A DNA stretch of 64,000 bases, from contig NZ_JBHYHC010000034.1 in NCBI RefSeq assembly GCF_042738955.1, positions 17,345 to 81,344 of the forward strand, in the 5' to 3' direction. Both the position numbers and the translations under genes were made by a program. This document shows positions 50,993-59,810 of the stretch, piece after piece (the stretch's first letter is position 1; the number at the start of each line of letters is the position of its first letter). This stretch comes from Umezawaea sp042738955. Lineage in GTDB: Bacteria; Actinomycetota; Actinomycetes; Mycobacteriales; Pseudonocardiaceae. The notes under the pieces were generated by a model. It was not told the DNA's origin, ran no database searches, and was given only the letters and a program-made list of their open reading frames with translations.

Positions 50993-51511
50993 CTAGCTGG
51001 TGCCGACGCCGTTCCAGACGGCCGTCGCGCCGCTGTCGCCGATGCGGACCACCTGCACCGTGCTGGCCACCCCGGCCAGGACCACGAGCACCGACATCAC
51101 GATGGCGATGCGCCGCCACGTCTTCGGGATGTCCGGCGTCTCGGCCGCGGCCGTGCCCTCGCGGTCGGCCAGCCGTCCCGCGACGACCAGCAGCACCACG
51201 GCCACCAGGAAGCCCAGCGCGAACGGCAGCAGGTCGTTGCCGAGGTCCGCGTGCCGCGCGATCAGCGGGTTGTCCAGCCCGGCGAGCTTCGCCTCCAGCT
51301 GCTCGCCCGCCTTCTGCGCCAGCGGCACGGCCCCGACGCCGACGATCGTCAGCCCGAGCACCGGCCACGAGTACTTGCGCCGCCACGACGGCCGGACCGC
51401 CAGCGCGATCGCGCCGAGCGCAGCCAGCGGCAGCAGCACCACCACGGCGTGGACCAGAAGGGGGTGCGCCGGAATGCCGTTGATCGTCACCAGGTCGTCT
51501 GCGAGTGCCAT
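50993..51511 (-). CDS. DUF2231 membrane protein
   Basis: A 172-residue protein with four membrane helices. INGIPAHPLLVHAVVVLLPL near the N-terminus is the DUF2231 signature (conserved HPLLVH), followed by helices LVLGLTIV-like, FALGFLVAVVLLVVAG and IAIVMSVLVVLAGVASTV. The function is unknown; the conserved histidines might bind haem or metal. ATG 51511. It is divergent from rph. Confidence 0.87.
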   Translation of the reverse strand: MALADDLVTINGIPAHPLLVHAVVVLLPLAALGAIALAVRPSWRRKYSWPVLGLTIVGVGAVPLAQKAGEQLEAKLAGLDNPLIARHADLGNDLLPFALGFLVAVVLLVVAGRLADREGTAAAETPDIPKTWRRIAIVMSVLVVLAGVASTVQVVRIGDSGATAVWNGVGTS

Positions 51512-51573
51512 GCCTCTCCCTACGCCGGTGGGCCGTCCCTTGGTTCACCTGGCGAGCACCTTAGGGTAGTGGC

Positions 51574-52344
51574 GTGCTGAGGACCGATGGCAGGAACGAC
51601 GACGTGCTGCGCGACATCCGGATCACCCGCGGCTACCAGCAGTGGCCCGCGGGATCGGTGCTGGTGGAGTTCGGCAACACCAGGGTGCTGTGCGCCGCGA
51701 GCGTGACCGAGGGCGTGCCGAGGTGGCGGGCGGGCTCCGGTCTCGGCTGGGTGACCGCCGAGTACGCGATGCTCCCCTCCGCGACCCACACCCGCAGCGA
51801 CCGCGAGGCCGTGAAGGGCCGGGTGGGCGGCCGGACGCACGAGATCAGCAGGCTGATCGGCCGCTCGCTGCGGGCGTGCATCGACCTCGCCGCGCTGGGC
51901 GAGAACACGATCGTGATCGACTGCGACGTGATCCAGGCCGACGGCGGCACCCGCACCGCGGCCGTGACCGGCGGTTACGTGGCGTTGGCCGACGCCATCA
52001 CCTGGCTGGGGGCCGCGGGCCGCCTGGCCGACCCGAAGCCGTTGGCGTGCGCCGTGTCGGCCGTCTCGGTGGGCGTTGTGGACGGTCGCGTGCGGCTGGA
52101 CCTGCCGTACGAGGAGGACTCGCGCGCGGAGGTCGACATGAACGTCGTCGCCACCGACGCGGGCACGCTCATCGAGGTGCAGGGCACCGGCGAGGGCGCG
52201 ACCTTCGCCCGGTCCACGCTGGACAAGATGCTCGACTTCGCCCTGGAGGGCTGCGCCGAGCTGAACCGCCTCCAGGCCGAGGCGCTGGCGCTGCCGTACC
52301 CCGGCGTGCTGCCCGAGCCGAAGCCGAAGAAGTCCCGCTCGTGA
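51574..52344 (+). CDS. rph: Ribonuclease PH
   Basis: A 256-residue phosphorolytic 3'-5' exonuclease that trims tRNA 3' ends. LRTDGRNDDVLRDIRITRGY, the phosphate-binding HTRSDREAVKGRVGGRTHEI region, LIGRSLRACIDL, IDCDVIQADGGTRTAA and VDMNVVATDAG are diagnostic. GTG 51574. Its stop overlaps the rdgB GTG. Same gene pair as Rv1340-Rv1341. Confidence 0.97.
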   Translation: MLRTDGRNDDVLRDIRITRGYQQWPAGSVLVEFGNTRVLCAASVTEGVPRWRAGSGLGWVTAEYAMLPSATHTRSDREAVKGRVGGRTHEISRLIGRSLRACIDLAALGENTIVIDCDVIQADGGTRTAAVTGGYVALADAITWLGAAGRLADPKPLACAVSAVSVGVVDGRVRLDLPYEEDSRAEVDMNVVATDAGTLIEVQGTGEGATFARSTLDKMLDFALEGCAELNRLQAEALALPYPGVLPEPKPKKSRS

Positions 52345-52946
52345 CCAGGCTCCTGCTGGCGTCCCGCAACGCCAAGAAGCTCGGCGAGCTGCGCCGCATC
52401 CTGGCCGCCGAGGGCCTCGACGGCATCGAGGTCGTCGGCCTCGACGACGTGCCGGAGTTCCCCGAGGCGCCGGAGACCGAGCCGACGTTCGAGGGCAACG
52501 CGCTGGCGAAGGCCCGTGACGCCGCCGAGGCGACGGGCCTGCCGTCCGTGGCGGACGACTCGGGCATCGCCGTCGACGCGCTGAACGGGATGCCCGGCGT
52601 CCTGTCGGCCCGCTGGTCCGGCAGGCACGGCGACGACCAGGCCAACGTGGACCTGGTACTGGCGCAGCTCGGCGACGTCCCGGACGACCGCCGCGGCGGC
52701 GGGTTCGTGTGCGCGGCGGCCCTCGTGGTGCCCGGCGGCGAGTCCACGGTCGTGCGCGGCGAGTGGCGCGGCACCATCATCCGCTCCATGCGGGGCGCCA
52801 ACGGCTTCGGCTACGACCCGATCTTCGTGCCCGAGGGCCACGAGGTCACCTCGGCCGAACTGGCCCCGCCGGAGAAGGACGCCCTGTCGCACCGCGGCCG
52901 GGCGCTCCGACTGCTGCTGCCGAACCTGCGGGCGCTGGCTCAGTAG
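52341..52946 (+). CDS. rdgB: RdgB/HAM1 non-canonical purine NTP pyrophosphatase
   Basis: A 201-residue enzyme. LLLASRNAKKLGELRRIL, the metal site TFEGNALAKARDAAEATG, VADDSGIAVDALNGMPGVLS and GANGFGYDPIFVPEG are the family blocks. It hydrolyses dITP and XTP to monophosphates. GTG 52341 overlaps the rph stop by GTGA. The 3' end overlaps the convergent CAP-domain gene by 7 bases. Confidence 0.96.
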   Translation: MTRLLLASRNAKKLGELRRILAAEGLDGIEVVGLDDVPEFPEAPETEPTFEGNALAKARDAAEATGLPSVADDSGIAVDALNGMPGVLSARWSGRHGDDQANVDLVLAQLGDVPDDRRGGGFVCAAALVVPGGESTVVRGEWRGTIIRSMRGANGFGYDPIFVPEGHEVTSAELAPPEKDALSHRGRALRLLLPNLRALAQ

Positions 52947-53404
52947 CCGAAGTTCTGGGTCCAGCACGGGCCACCGCGACCGAAGTACGCGCCGACCCCG
53001 ATGATGGCGAAGTAGGGGCTCAGCACGTTGGCGCGGTGGCCCGGACTGTCCATCCAGGCCTGCATCACGACGTGCGCGTTCTCCTGACCGGTGGCGACGT
53101 TCTCGCCGCCGGGGGTGGGGCACCCGGCGGCGAGCATCCGGTCGAGCGGCGTCACGCCGTCCGGCGTGACGTGCGCGCAGAAGTCGCGCACCGCCATGTC
53201 CTTGCTGTGCGCCCTGGCCGCCGCGCGCAGGCGGTCGTCCTGCCGCAGCGGAGGCAGGCCCGCCTCCGCCCGCGCGGTGTTGACCAGGCGCGCCACGGAG
53301 TCCTCGTGCAGCGCCAGGTACTCGACGGTGCCGATCACCGCGTTCTGCGACCCGCGAGGCCTCGGCGTCCCACCGAAGTGGCCGTGCTCGCGTCCCACGG
53401 ACAA
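52940..53404 (-). CDS. CAP/SCP-domain protein without signal peptide
   Basis: A 154-residue protein made almost entirely of one CAP domain: LVNTARAEAGLPPLRQDDRL, AARAHSKDMAVRDFCAHVTP, GGENVATGQ, WMDSPGHRANVLSPYFAIIG and GPCWTQNFG. The usual metal-binding His pair is present (AHSKD, GHRAN). Most bacterial CAP proteins are exported, but no signal peptide is visible here. Initiation is probably at TTG 53404, five bases after a perfect AGGAGGT; GTG 53398 is an alternative. It lies 29 bases after bcp in the same direction. Confidence 0.87.
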   Translation of the reverse strand: MSVGREHGHFGGTPRPRGSQNAVIGTVEYLALHEDSVARLVNTARAEAGLPPLRQDDRLRAAARAHSKDMAVRDFCAHVTPDGVTPLDRMLAAGCPTPGGENVATGQENAHVVMQAWMDSPGHRANVLSPYFAIIGVGAYFGRGGPCWTQNFGY

Positions 53405-53433
53405 CTCGTACCTCCTGCGCGGCTACCGGGTGG

Positions 53434-53907
53434 TCAGGCGGGCAGTTCGCGCAGCAGCTTGGCGACGTGGCCGGTGGCGCGGACGTTGTACATGGCCTTC
53501 GCGATCTTGCCCTCGGGGTCCACGAGGAACGTCGAGCGGATCACGCCGACGACCGTGCGGCCGTAGTTCTGCTTCTCGCCGTACGCGCCCCACTCGGCCA
53601 GCACCGAACGGTCCTCGTCGGACAGCAGCGGGAAGTTCAGCTCCTCGGCGGCGGCGAACTTGGCCAGCTTCGCGGGCTTGTCCGGGGAGATGCCCACGAC
53701 GTCGTAGCCCGACTCGGCCAACGACCCGATGCTGTCGCGGAAGTCGCACGCCTGCTTGGTGCAGCCGGGCGTGCTCGCCGCGGGGTAGAAGTAGACGACG
53801 ACGGATCGGCCCAGGTAGTCCGCCAGGGAGACGGGCTTGCCCTCGCTGTCGGGGAGGGTGAACGCCGGCGCCTGGTCGCCGGGGGAGAGGCGCTTCTGCT
53901 CGCTCAT
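53434..53907 (-). CDS. bcp: Bcp-type thioredoxin-dependent peroxiredoxin
   Basis: A 157-residue PrxQ/Bcp enzyme. The peroxidatic Cys is in STPGCTKQACDF (Cys 49) with the resolving Cys five residues later (Cys 54), followed by VVGISPDKPAKLAKF and PLLSDEDRSV. It reduces hydrogen peroxide and organic peroxides using thioredoxin. ATG 53907. It is likely co-transcribed with the CAP-domain gene. Confidence 0.95.
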   Translation of the reverse strand: MSEQKRLSPGDQAPAFTLPDSEGKPVSLADYLGRSVVVYFYPAASTPGCTKQACDFRDSIGSLAESGYDVVGISPDKPAKLAKFAAAEELNFPLLSDEDRSVLAEWGAYGEKQNYGRTVVGVIRSTFLVDPEGKIAKAMYNVRATGHVAKLLRELPA

Positions 53908-53922
53908 GTCACCAGACGGTAC

Positions 53923-54471
53923 TCAGGCCTGGCCTTCGAAGGTGGCGCTGGGCTCCTGGTCCGCCCCGTTGGGTTCCACGATCAGCTGGAGGCGCACGGG
54001 GTCCTTGGGGGCCGCGAACGCGAAGGTGACCGTGGTGTCCCGGCCGGGCGGGAGCTCGTGGACGGCGGTGGTGATGCCGTTGAGGCCCTGGACCGAGTCG
54101 ATGACCTCCTGCGACGGCTTGCCGTCGGCGAGAGCGCGGATCGACAGCTGGGTGGGGCGGTACTCGGTCTTGCTGCCGTTGGTGATCGTCACGCTGATCA
54201 CGGCCATGCGGGCGGCCTTGGGGAACGCGGTCTCACTCGGTTGCAGCGTCTTCGGCTGGCCGATGGTGATCGACAGTCCGTTGGTCCACACGTGCTGCGC
54301 GCCGAAGGCGGTGTACGGGGCGGCCGAGGGGGCGTCCGCGACGCCGCCCTGCCGGGCCGAGGGGTTCTCGTTGGCTTGGGCCGCGGGCGCGCTGACGAGA
54401 TCGGGGGCGCCCGCACATCCCGCCACGGCCAAGGTCAGGCAGATGCCGACGGCCAGTTTGGCGAACTTCAC
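53923..54471 (-). CDS. Lipoprotein with DUF4352-like domain
   Basis: A 182-residue lipoprotein from GTG 54471 (AAGGGGAG upstream): signal sequence LAVGICLTLAVAGCAG with lipobox VAGC, an Ala/Pro/Ser-rich linker, then an immunoglobulin-like domain with MAVISVTITNGSKTEYRPTQ and PGRDTTVTFAFAAPKDP, the pattern of DUF4352 and related extracytoplasmic domains. The function is not known. It ends 15 bases before the start of bcp in the same direction, so it may lead that transcript. Confidence 0.75.
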   Translation of the reverse strand: MKFAKLAVGICLTLAVAGCAGAPDLVSAPAAQANENPSARQGGVADAPSAAPYTAFGAQHVWTNGLSITIGQPKTLQPSETAFPKAARMAVISVTITNGSKTEYRPTQLSIRALADGKPSQEVIDSVQGLNGITTAVHELPPGRDTTVTFAFAAPKDPVRLQLIVEPNGADQEPSATFEGQA

Positions 54472-54806
54472 GAACTCCCCTTTCCGCCCCGGCGGTGGGC
54501 GCGACTGCGACTGCCACCACCATGACGGTGTTTCGGGACGCGCGGGGCCGATTCCGGTGCTTGATTCGCACCTGGTGCCTGGCTGTGGCCAAGACGTGAT
54601 GACCAGCGGCCGACGGCGTGGGCGGTGCCACAGGGGCACCACCCACACCGATCGCGGCGGCGGCCGATATTTTCGTGCTCACTCCGGGCCCGAGGGCTCG
54701 GGAGTAGTTGAGCGCGTCGGGGGGCGTGCGCGCTCGACTACGACATCGCGCGGTGCGCGGCAGGTGCTACACCCGTGCCCTCGAATCACCCGTTCGGATT
54801 AGTGGA
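54472..54806. other. Intergenic region between lipoprotein and LLM oxidoreductase
   Basis: These 335 bases have no gene on either strand that I can support. A weak hairpin (54681-54705, outer ACTCC/GGAGT, inner GCCC/GGGC) may terminate the left-pointing oxidoreductase transcript. The lipoprotein promoter should be in the left part. Confidence 0.5.
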
Positions 54807-55814
54807 TCACACGCTGACCGGTCGACCCGCCAGCTCGGTCACCAGCTCGTAGGACCGCATCCGGTCCGCGTTGGAGTGCACCATCGTCGTGATCATCAGC
54901 TCGTCGGCCTGCGTGTCGTCGAGCAGCTTGGCCAGGCCGGCGTCCACGGTCGCCGGGTCGCCGATCACCATCGACGACGCGCGGTCCTCGATGAACATCC
55001 GCTCGATGTCGCTGTACTCGTACGCGGCCGCCTCCTCCGGGGAGGGGAACAGGCCGGGCTTGCCACCGCGCAGCCGCAGGAACGCCAGGCCGGCCGGGGC
55101 CGAGATCCACTGCGCGTGCTCGGTGGTGTCGGCCGCGATCACGGCCGCGCAGACCATCGCGTACGGCTCCTGGAGCACGGTCGACGGCCGGAAGTTCTGC
55201 CGGTACAGCGCGAGCGCGGGCAGCGTGTTCTCCGCGCTGAAGTGGTGGGCGAACGCGAACGGCAGGCCGAGGATGCCCGCCACCTGGGCGCTGTAGCCGC
55301 TGGAACCGAGCAGCCACACCGGCGGCTTGTTGCCGGTGCTGGGCACGGCGGTGATGTCCTCGGTGCCGTCGAAGTAGCCCATCAGCTCGGTGAGCTGCTG
55401 CGGGAAGTCCTCCGCCGACAGCGTGCCGGTCGACCGGCGCAGCGCGCGGGCGGTCTTCTGGTCCGTGCCGGGCGCGCGGCCGATGCCGAGGTCGATCCGG
55501 TCCGGGTGCAGCGCGGTGAGCGTGCCGAACTGCTCGGCCACGACGAGCGGCGCGTGGTTGGGCAGCATCACGCCGCCGGAGCCGACGCGGAGCGTGGAGG
55601 TGGCCGACGCGACGTGGCCGATCAGCACGGCGGGCGCGGAGCTGGCGATGCCGGGCATGCTGTGGTGCTCGGCGAGCCAGAACCGCCGGTAGCCGAGGCG
55701 CTCCACGTGCCTGGCCAGCTCGGTGGTGTTCCGCAGCGCCGTCGACGCGTCCGAACCGCTGCCGATGGTGGCCAGGTCGAGCACGGACAGCGGCACGTCG
55801 CGGAGTCGGGTCAT
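54807..55814 (-). CDS. Luciferase-like (LLM) flavin-dependent oxidoreductase
   Basis: A 335-residue TIM-barrel flavoprotein of the bacterial luciferase superfamily, MsnO8/alkanal-monooxygenase-like branch. LSVLDLATIGSGSDASTAL is at the start, then YRRFWLAEHHSMPGIASSAP, LRVGSGGVMLPNHAPLVVAEQFGTL (bound in two blocks) and RIDLGIGRAPGTD. It uses FMNH2 or F420; the substrate is unknown. ATG 55814 is the last trustworthy codon before low-quality sequence, so its promoter region cannot be read. Confidence 0.92.
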   Translation of the reverse strand: MTRLRDVPLSVLDLATIGSGSDASTALRNTTELARHVERLGYRRFWLAEHHSMPGIASSAPAVLIGHVASATSTLRVGSGGVMLPNHAPLVVAEQFGTLTALHPDRIDLGIGRAPGTDQKTARALRRSTGTLSAEDFPQQLTELMGYFDGTEDITAVPSTGNKPPVWLLGSSGYSAQVAGILGLPFAFAHHFSAENTLPALALYRQNFRPSTVLQEPYAMVCAAVIAADTTEHAQWISAPAGLAFLRLRGGKPGLFPSPEEAAAYEYSDIERMFIEDRASSMVIGDPATVDAGLAKLLDDTQADELMITTMVHSNADRMRSYELVTELAGRPVSV

Positions 55815-56073
55815 AACACTGGAAACCCGTCGCGGGGGGGGACAATGCCCCCCCCCGCGGGGGGCCCCAGGGGGGTGCGCCGCTGGTGGGCGGCGCGAGG
55901 GACACGGCCCCCGGCACGGCGGGGCACCCCGGGGCGGAGGGGGCCCCGGGCCGGCCCNNNNNNNNNNGCTCCGTTGGCGGGCCTGGCCCTCTCCGCCACG
56001 GGCCTCTGGGGGGTGGCTGTAAAAACACTTGAAACCGGGCGCCGGGAGGAAACCGCCCCCCCCGCGACGGTCG
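55815..56073. other. Scaffold gap and unreliable G/C-rich sequence
   Basis: Ten N occupy 55958-55967. On both sides are long homopolymers (eight or more G or C) and near-copies of one segment (ACACTGGAAACCCG near 55816 and ACACTTGAAACCGG near 56027), with CGTCGCGGGGGGGG left and its reverse complement right. This looks like mis-called reads into a strong hairpin at contig ends. Any ORF here should be disregarded and the true distance between the flanking genes is unknown. Confidence 0.85.
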
Positions 56074-56955
56074 TCACACGGCGTGTCCGCCGATGATGCG
56101 CTCCGCGAGGTACACGGCCCCGGTCAGGACGGTGATCCGCTGGGCGGACTGGTCCCAGGTCGTGCCCTCCGGCTCCAGGGTCAGCACGGCCATGATCTTG
56201 TGGCCGTAGACGCCGGTGGTGTGCATCGCCGGGCGGACGAGGTCCGGCGCGAGGCCCTGCCCGTCACCGTCCTTCGACGCGCCGATGAACCGGCGCGGCT
56301 TGGGTTCGACGCAGGGACGCGGCGGGACGTCGCCGAAGCGCGACCACCCCTGCTTGAACGCCACCCGGCCGGGGATGGCCTGGGGGATGCCGAAGGACTG
56401 GTCGAACCCGTCCGAGGCGCACGAGGTCGCCGCGTAGAGGTTGTCCATGATGAAGTCGCGGACGCGGGCGGGCGCGTCCTCGAGGATGTGGCGGTAGATG
56501 GTCACGACGTCCGCGGCGCTGAGCGCGGTGTAGCCCCAGAAGCCGACGTTGACCGGCGGCGCGGAGTCCACCAGGTGCAGGCGGGTCACCGCCCGCTCGA
56601 CGATCTTCTCCCAGCCGAGGCGCACCCACAGCTCGCTGGCCGCGTCGTCGTTGCTGGAGCGCAGCATCGGCACCAGCAGGGCGAGGTCCGCGTCCGGGAT
56701 CGGGGTGTCGGGACCGTTGGTCTCGAAGTAGTCCAGCGCGATGAGCAGCTTGACCACGGAGGCTGAGCGGATCTGCTGGTGCTCGTTGTACTGCAGGGTG
56801 GTGCGAGCGGAGTCGCGGTCGTAGACGGCGAACGCGACGGTCACGTCCGAGGGCACCGCGGCACGGGCGTCGGCGGCGGAGGTGTCCGCCGCGGCAGGGC
56901 TCGCCGCGGCTGTGACCAGCGCGAGGGCGAGGACCGTTGAAAAGATCTTGTGCAC
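56074..56955 (-). CDS. Exported class A beta-lactamase-like serine hydrolase
   Basis: A 293-residue protein with a signal peptide (cleavage near PAAA, residue 23). Active-site motifs follow the penicilloyl-serine order: SxxK in SASVVKLL, an SDN-like SSNDDAAS, and KQGW where KTG is usual. Two cysteines (ATSCASDG and PRPCVEP) may form a disulphide. The changed third motif and long insertions suggest a non-lactamase role or a divergent specificity. Starts at GTG 56955. Its stop is 2 bases from noisy sequence; the final residues look normal. Confidence 0.78.
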   Translation of the reverse strand: MHKIFSTVLALALVTAAASPAAADTSAADARAAVPSDVTVAFAVYDRDSARTTLQYNEHQQIRSASVVKLLIALDYFETNGPDTPIPDADLALLVPMLRSSNDDAASELWVRLGWEKIVERAVTRLHLVDSAPPVNVGFWGYTALSAADVVTIYRHILEDAPARVRDFIMDNLYAATSCASDGFDQSFGIPQAIPGRVAFKQGWSRFGDVPPRPCVEPKPRRFIGASKDGDGQGLAPDLVRPAMHTTGVYGHKIMAVLTLEPEGTTWDQSAQRITVLTGAVYLAERIIGGHAV

Positions 56956-57025
56956 TCGCCCGAAGATAGCGGGAATGTGACGCGGGCGACGGAAGTTCGG
57001 GCAAGTCCGGGCTGTTGCACGAGGT

Positions 57026-58075
57026 GTGATCAGCGTCGACGTCGTGGTGATCGGGGCGGGGCAGGCGGGCTTGTCCAGCGGCTACTTCCTGCGCCGGGCC
57101 GGGATCGACCACGTGGTGCTCGACGCCGACCGGGGTCCCGGCGGCGCCTGGCAGCACCGGTGGCCGACGTTGCGGATGGCCACGGTGCACGGCATCCACG
57201 ACCTGCCCGCCATGCCGTTCGAGGTGGTCGACGACCGCGCCCCGGCCAACGAGGTGCTGCCCGCCTACTTCGCCGATTTCGAGCGGCGCAACGACATCCA
57301 CGTCCAGCGGCCCGTCGGCGTGACCGCTGTCCGCTACGGCGACGACGGGCGGTTGCTGGTCGAGAGCGCGGACGAGACGTGGTCGGCGCGAGCGCTGATC
57401 AACGCCACGGGCACGTGGACGCACCCGTTCTGGCCGCGCTACCCCGGCCAGGAGCTGTTCCGCGGCCGCCAGCTGCACACCGCGAACTACGCGCGGCCCG
57501 AGGAGTTCGCCGGGCAGCACGTCATCGTCGTCGGCGGTGGGTCGTCGGCGATCCAGCTCCAGCTGGAGATCCAGCGGTACGCCACGACGACGTGGGTCAC
57601 CCGGCGGGAACCGCTGTTCAGCGACGAGCCGTTCACCGAGGACATCGGCCGGGCCGTGGTGGCGCGGGTGGACGAGGCCGTGCGCGCCGGACGGCCGCCC
57701 GCCAGCGTCGTGAGCGTGACGGGCCTGTTCCGGACGCCGCAGGTGCGCGCCGCGCAGGAGGCCGGGCTGTTGGAGCGGCTGCCGATGTTCGACCGGATCA
57801 CGCCGACCGGGGTCGCCTGGGCCGACGGCCGCGAGGTCCGCGCCGACGCGATCCTGTGGGCCACCGGGTTCCGGCCCGCGATCGACCACCTGGCCCCGTT
57901 GAAGCTGCGCGGACCCGGCGGCGGCATCAAGCTCGACGGCACCCGCGTGGTGGCCGAGCCGCGCGTGCACCTGGTGGGCTACGGCCCGTCGGCCAGCACG
58001 GTCGGCGCGTCGCGGGCGGGCCGCGCGGCCGTGCGGGAGATCAAGGAGTTGCTGGCCCCCGCGCTGACCGGCTGA
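57026..58075 (+). CDS. Flavin-containing monooxygenase-like oxidoreductase
   Basis: A 349-residue two-dinucleotide-domain flavoprotein. FAD motif VVVIGAGQAGLSSGYFLRRA at the N-terminus, NADPH motif VIVVGGGSSAIQLQLEI mid-protein, and ILWATGFRPAIDHL near the end are those of the FMO/CzcO-like group. The FMO fingerprint FxGxxxHxxxY is reduced to FRGRQLHTANY. Substrate unknown. GTG 57026. It is divergent from the beta-lactamase-like gene and ends 45 bases before the kinase. Confidence 0.88.
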   Translation: MISVDVVVIGAGQAGLSSGYFLRRAGIDHVVLDADRGPGGAWQHRWPTLRMATVHGIHDLPAMPFEVVDDRAPANEVLPAYFADFERRNDIHVQRPVGVTAVRYGDDGRLLVESADETWSARALINATGTWTHPFWPRYPGQELFRGRQLHTANYARPEEFAGQHVIVVGGGSSAIQLQLEIQRYATTTWVTRREPLFSDEPFTEDIGRAVVARVDEAVRAGRPPASVVSVTGLFRTPQVRAAQEAGLLERLPMFDRITPTGVAWADGREVRADAILWATGFRPAIDHLAPLKLRGPGGGIKLDGTRVVAEPRVHLVGYGPSASTVGASRAGRAAVREIKELLAPALTG

Positions 58076-58119
58076 ACCCCGTGGCACGCTGGTCGTCGAC
58101 TGCGACGGGCGGGGGAGCG

Positions 58120-59181
58120 GTGGGGACGGCGGTGCGGCGGGTCGTGGGGCTGCTGCTCGGGTTCTGCGGCGCGCTGGTCGAACTGCCCGCGCTGGCGTTC
58201 TCCGACCGCGTGGTGGCCTGGTTCGCGAAGGTGGAACGCCGTCGGCTGCTGGTGTTCCTCGGCGTCGACAGCGCGGAACCGTTGGAGCGCCAAGCCCGCC
58301 GGTTCCTCGCGGTGCGGGCGCTGGTGGGGCTGCTCGGCGGTGTCGTGGTGGCGTGGCTGTTCTACGGCCTGTACTGGGCAGCGGTCATCGCGTGGCGGCT
58401 CGGCACGGGGGAGCTGGACCTCTCGAACGCGGCCGAACTCGGCTGGACCGCACTGGCGGGCGTGGTGCTGCTGTTCGTCGAGGTGCAGGGCATTCTCGGC
58501 GTGGTCGCGCTGGAACGGCGGGTCGCGCACCGGTTCCTCGGGCCGAGCGAACGGGAACTGCTGCGGCAGCGGATCGAGCAGCTCGCGGCGAGCCGCGCGG
58601 GCGTCGTGGAGGCGGTCGACGCCGAGCGGCGGCGGATCGAACGCGACCTGCACGACGGCGTGCAGCAGCGGTTGGTGGCGTTGGGGATGCTGCTCGGGCG
58701 TGCGCGTCGGAACCCCGACAAGGCGGACGAGTTGTTGAGGCAGGCGCACGACGAGTCGGCGCGGGTTTTGGAAGACCTGCGCGAGGTCGCCTGGCGGGTC
58801 TACCCCGCGGCGCTGGACTCGCTCGGGCTGGCGGAGGCGTTGACGGCCGTGGCGGACCGGTCGGCCGTGCCGGTGCGGATCGACGTCCGGCTGGACGGGG
58901 AGGTGGCCGCGCCCGTGGAGACGGCCGCGTACTTCGTGGTGTGCGAGGCCGTGACGAACGCGGCGAAGCACTCCGGCGCGAGCGGTGTCGCCGTGGTGGT
59001 GCGCCGGGACGAAGGGGTGGTGCGGGTGCGGGTCGAGGACGACGGGCGCGGGGGAGCCAACCCGGACGGGGTCGGTCTCGCGGGGCTGGCCCGGCGGGTG
59101 GCGGCGCTGGACGGTCGGTTCACCGTCGCGAGCCCGGTCGGCGGGCCGACCGTCGTCGAGGCGGAGCTGCCGTGCGGGTGA
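58120..59181 (+). CDS. Histidine kinase, NarL-pair (HisKA_3) type
   Basis: A 353-residue kinase. Two N-terminal membrane segments (VVVAWLFYGLYWAAVIAW and a following one) lie after a basic cytoplasmic start; the phosphorylated His is in ERRRIERDLHDGVQQRLVAL, and the HATPase part has CEAVTNAAKHSGAS, VEDDGRGGANPDG and GLAGLARRVAALDG. GTG 58120 has GGGGGAGC just upstream; GTG 58081 is an alternative that would add 13 residues. It overlaps its response regulator by 10 bases. Confidence 0.9.
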   Translation: MGTAVRRVVGLLLGFCGALVELPALAFSDRVVAWFAKVERRRLLVFLGVDSAEPLERQARRFLAVRALVGLLGGVVVAWLFYGLYWAAVIAWRLGTGELDLSNAAELGWTALAGVVLLFVEVQGILGVVALERRVAHRFLGPSERELLRQRIEQLAASRAGVVEAVDAERRRIERDLHDGVQQRLVALGMLLGRARRNPDKADELLRQAHDESARVLEDLREVAWRVYPAALDSLGLAEALTAVADRSAVPVRIDVRLDGEVAAPVETAAYFVVCEAVTNAAKHSGASGVAVVVRRDEGVVRVRVEDDGRGGANPDGVGLAGLARRVAALDGRFTVASPVGGPTVVEAELPCG

Positions 59182-59810
59182 TCCTGGCCGAGGACTCGAC
59201 GCTGCTGCGCGAGGGGCTGGTGCGGCTGCTGGTCGAGGAGGGGCACGACGTCGTCGCGGCCGTGGGCGACGGTGACGCGCTGGTCCACGCCGTCGCGGCG
59301 CACCAGCCGGACGTGGTGGTGACGGACGTGCGGATGCCGCCGACCAACACCGACGAGGGCCTGCACGCGGCGCTGGAGATCCGGCGGCGGTGGCCCGCGG
59401 TGGGGGTGCTGGTGCTGTCGCAGTACGTGGAGAAGCGGTACGCCGTCGAACTGCTCACGGGGCAGTCCGACGGCGTGGGGTACCTGCTCAAGGACCGGGT
59501 CGTGCGGGTGGAAGAGTTCCTCGACGCGCTGCGCCGGGTCGGTTCGGGCGGGGCCGCGTTCGACCCCGAGGTGGTGCGGCAGCTGTTGTCCCGCACCACG
59601 CGCGACGTCGGGACGTTGACCCCGCGCGAGCGGGACGTGCTGGCCGCGATGGCCGAGGGCTGCACGAACGCGACCATCGCGGCCCGGTTGCACGTGTCGC
59701 AGAGCGCGGTGGAGAAGCACGTGTACAACGTGTTCGAGAAGCTCGGTCTGTCCGGAGTGGACGGTTACAGCCGCCGGGTGCTGGCGGTGCTGCGCTACCT
59801 GGGGTCCTGA
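59172..59810 (+). CDS. NarL/FixJ-family response regulator
   Basis: A 212-residue regulator. The receiver has VILAEDSTLLREGL, Asp in VVVTDVRMPPTNTDEG (the extra loop typical of this subgroup), VLVLSQYVEKRYAVELL and the switch lysine in GYLLKDRV. The LuxR-type helix-turn-helix is LTPRERDVLAAMAEGCTNAT, then VSQSAVEKHVYNVFEKLGL. It is partnered with the overlapping kinase. The stop overlaps the convergent DedA gene by 16 bases. Confidence 0.94.
   Translation: MRVILAEDSTLLREGLVRLLVEEGHDVVAAVGDGDALVHAVAAHQPDVVVTDVRMPPTNTDEGLHAALEIRRRWPAVGVLVLSQYVEKRYAVELLTGQSDGVGYLLKDRVVRVEEFLDALRRVGSGGAAFDPEVVRQLLSRTTRDVGTLTPRERDVLAAMAEGCTNATIAARLHVSQSAVEKHVYNVFEKLGLSGVDGYSRRVLAVLRYLGS

Noticed and set aside
54681..54705. 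Hairpin as a firm terminator
   Set aside because: The stem is interrupted and has no T-run; mentioned only within the intergenic entry.
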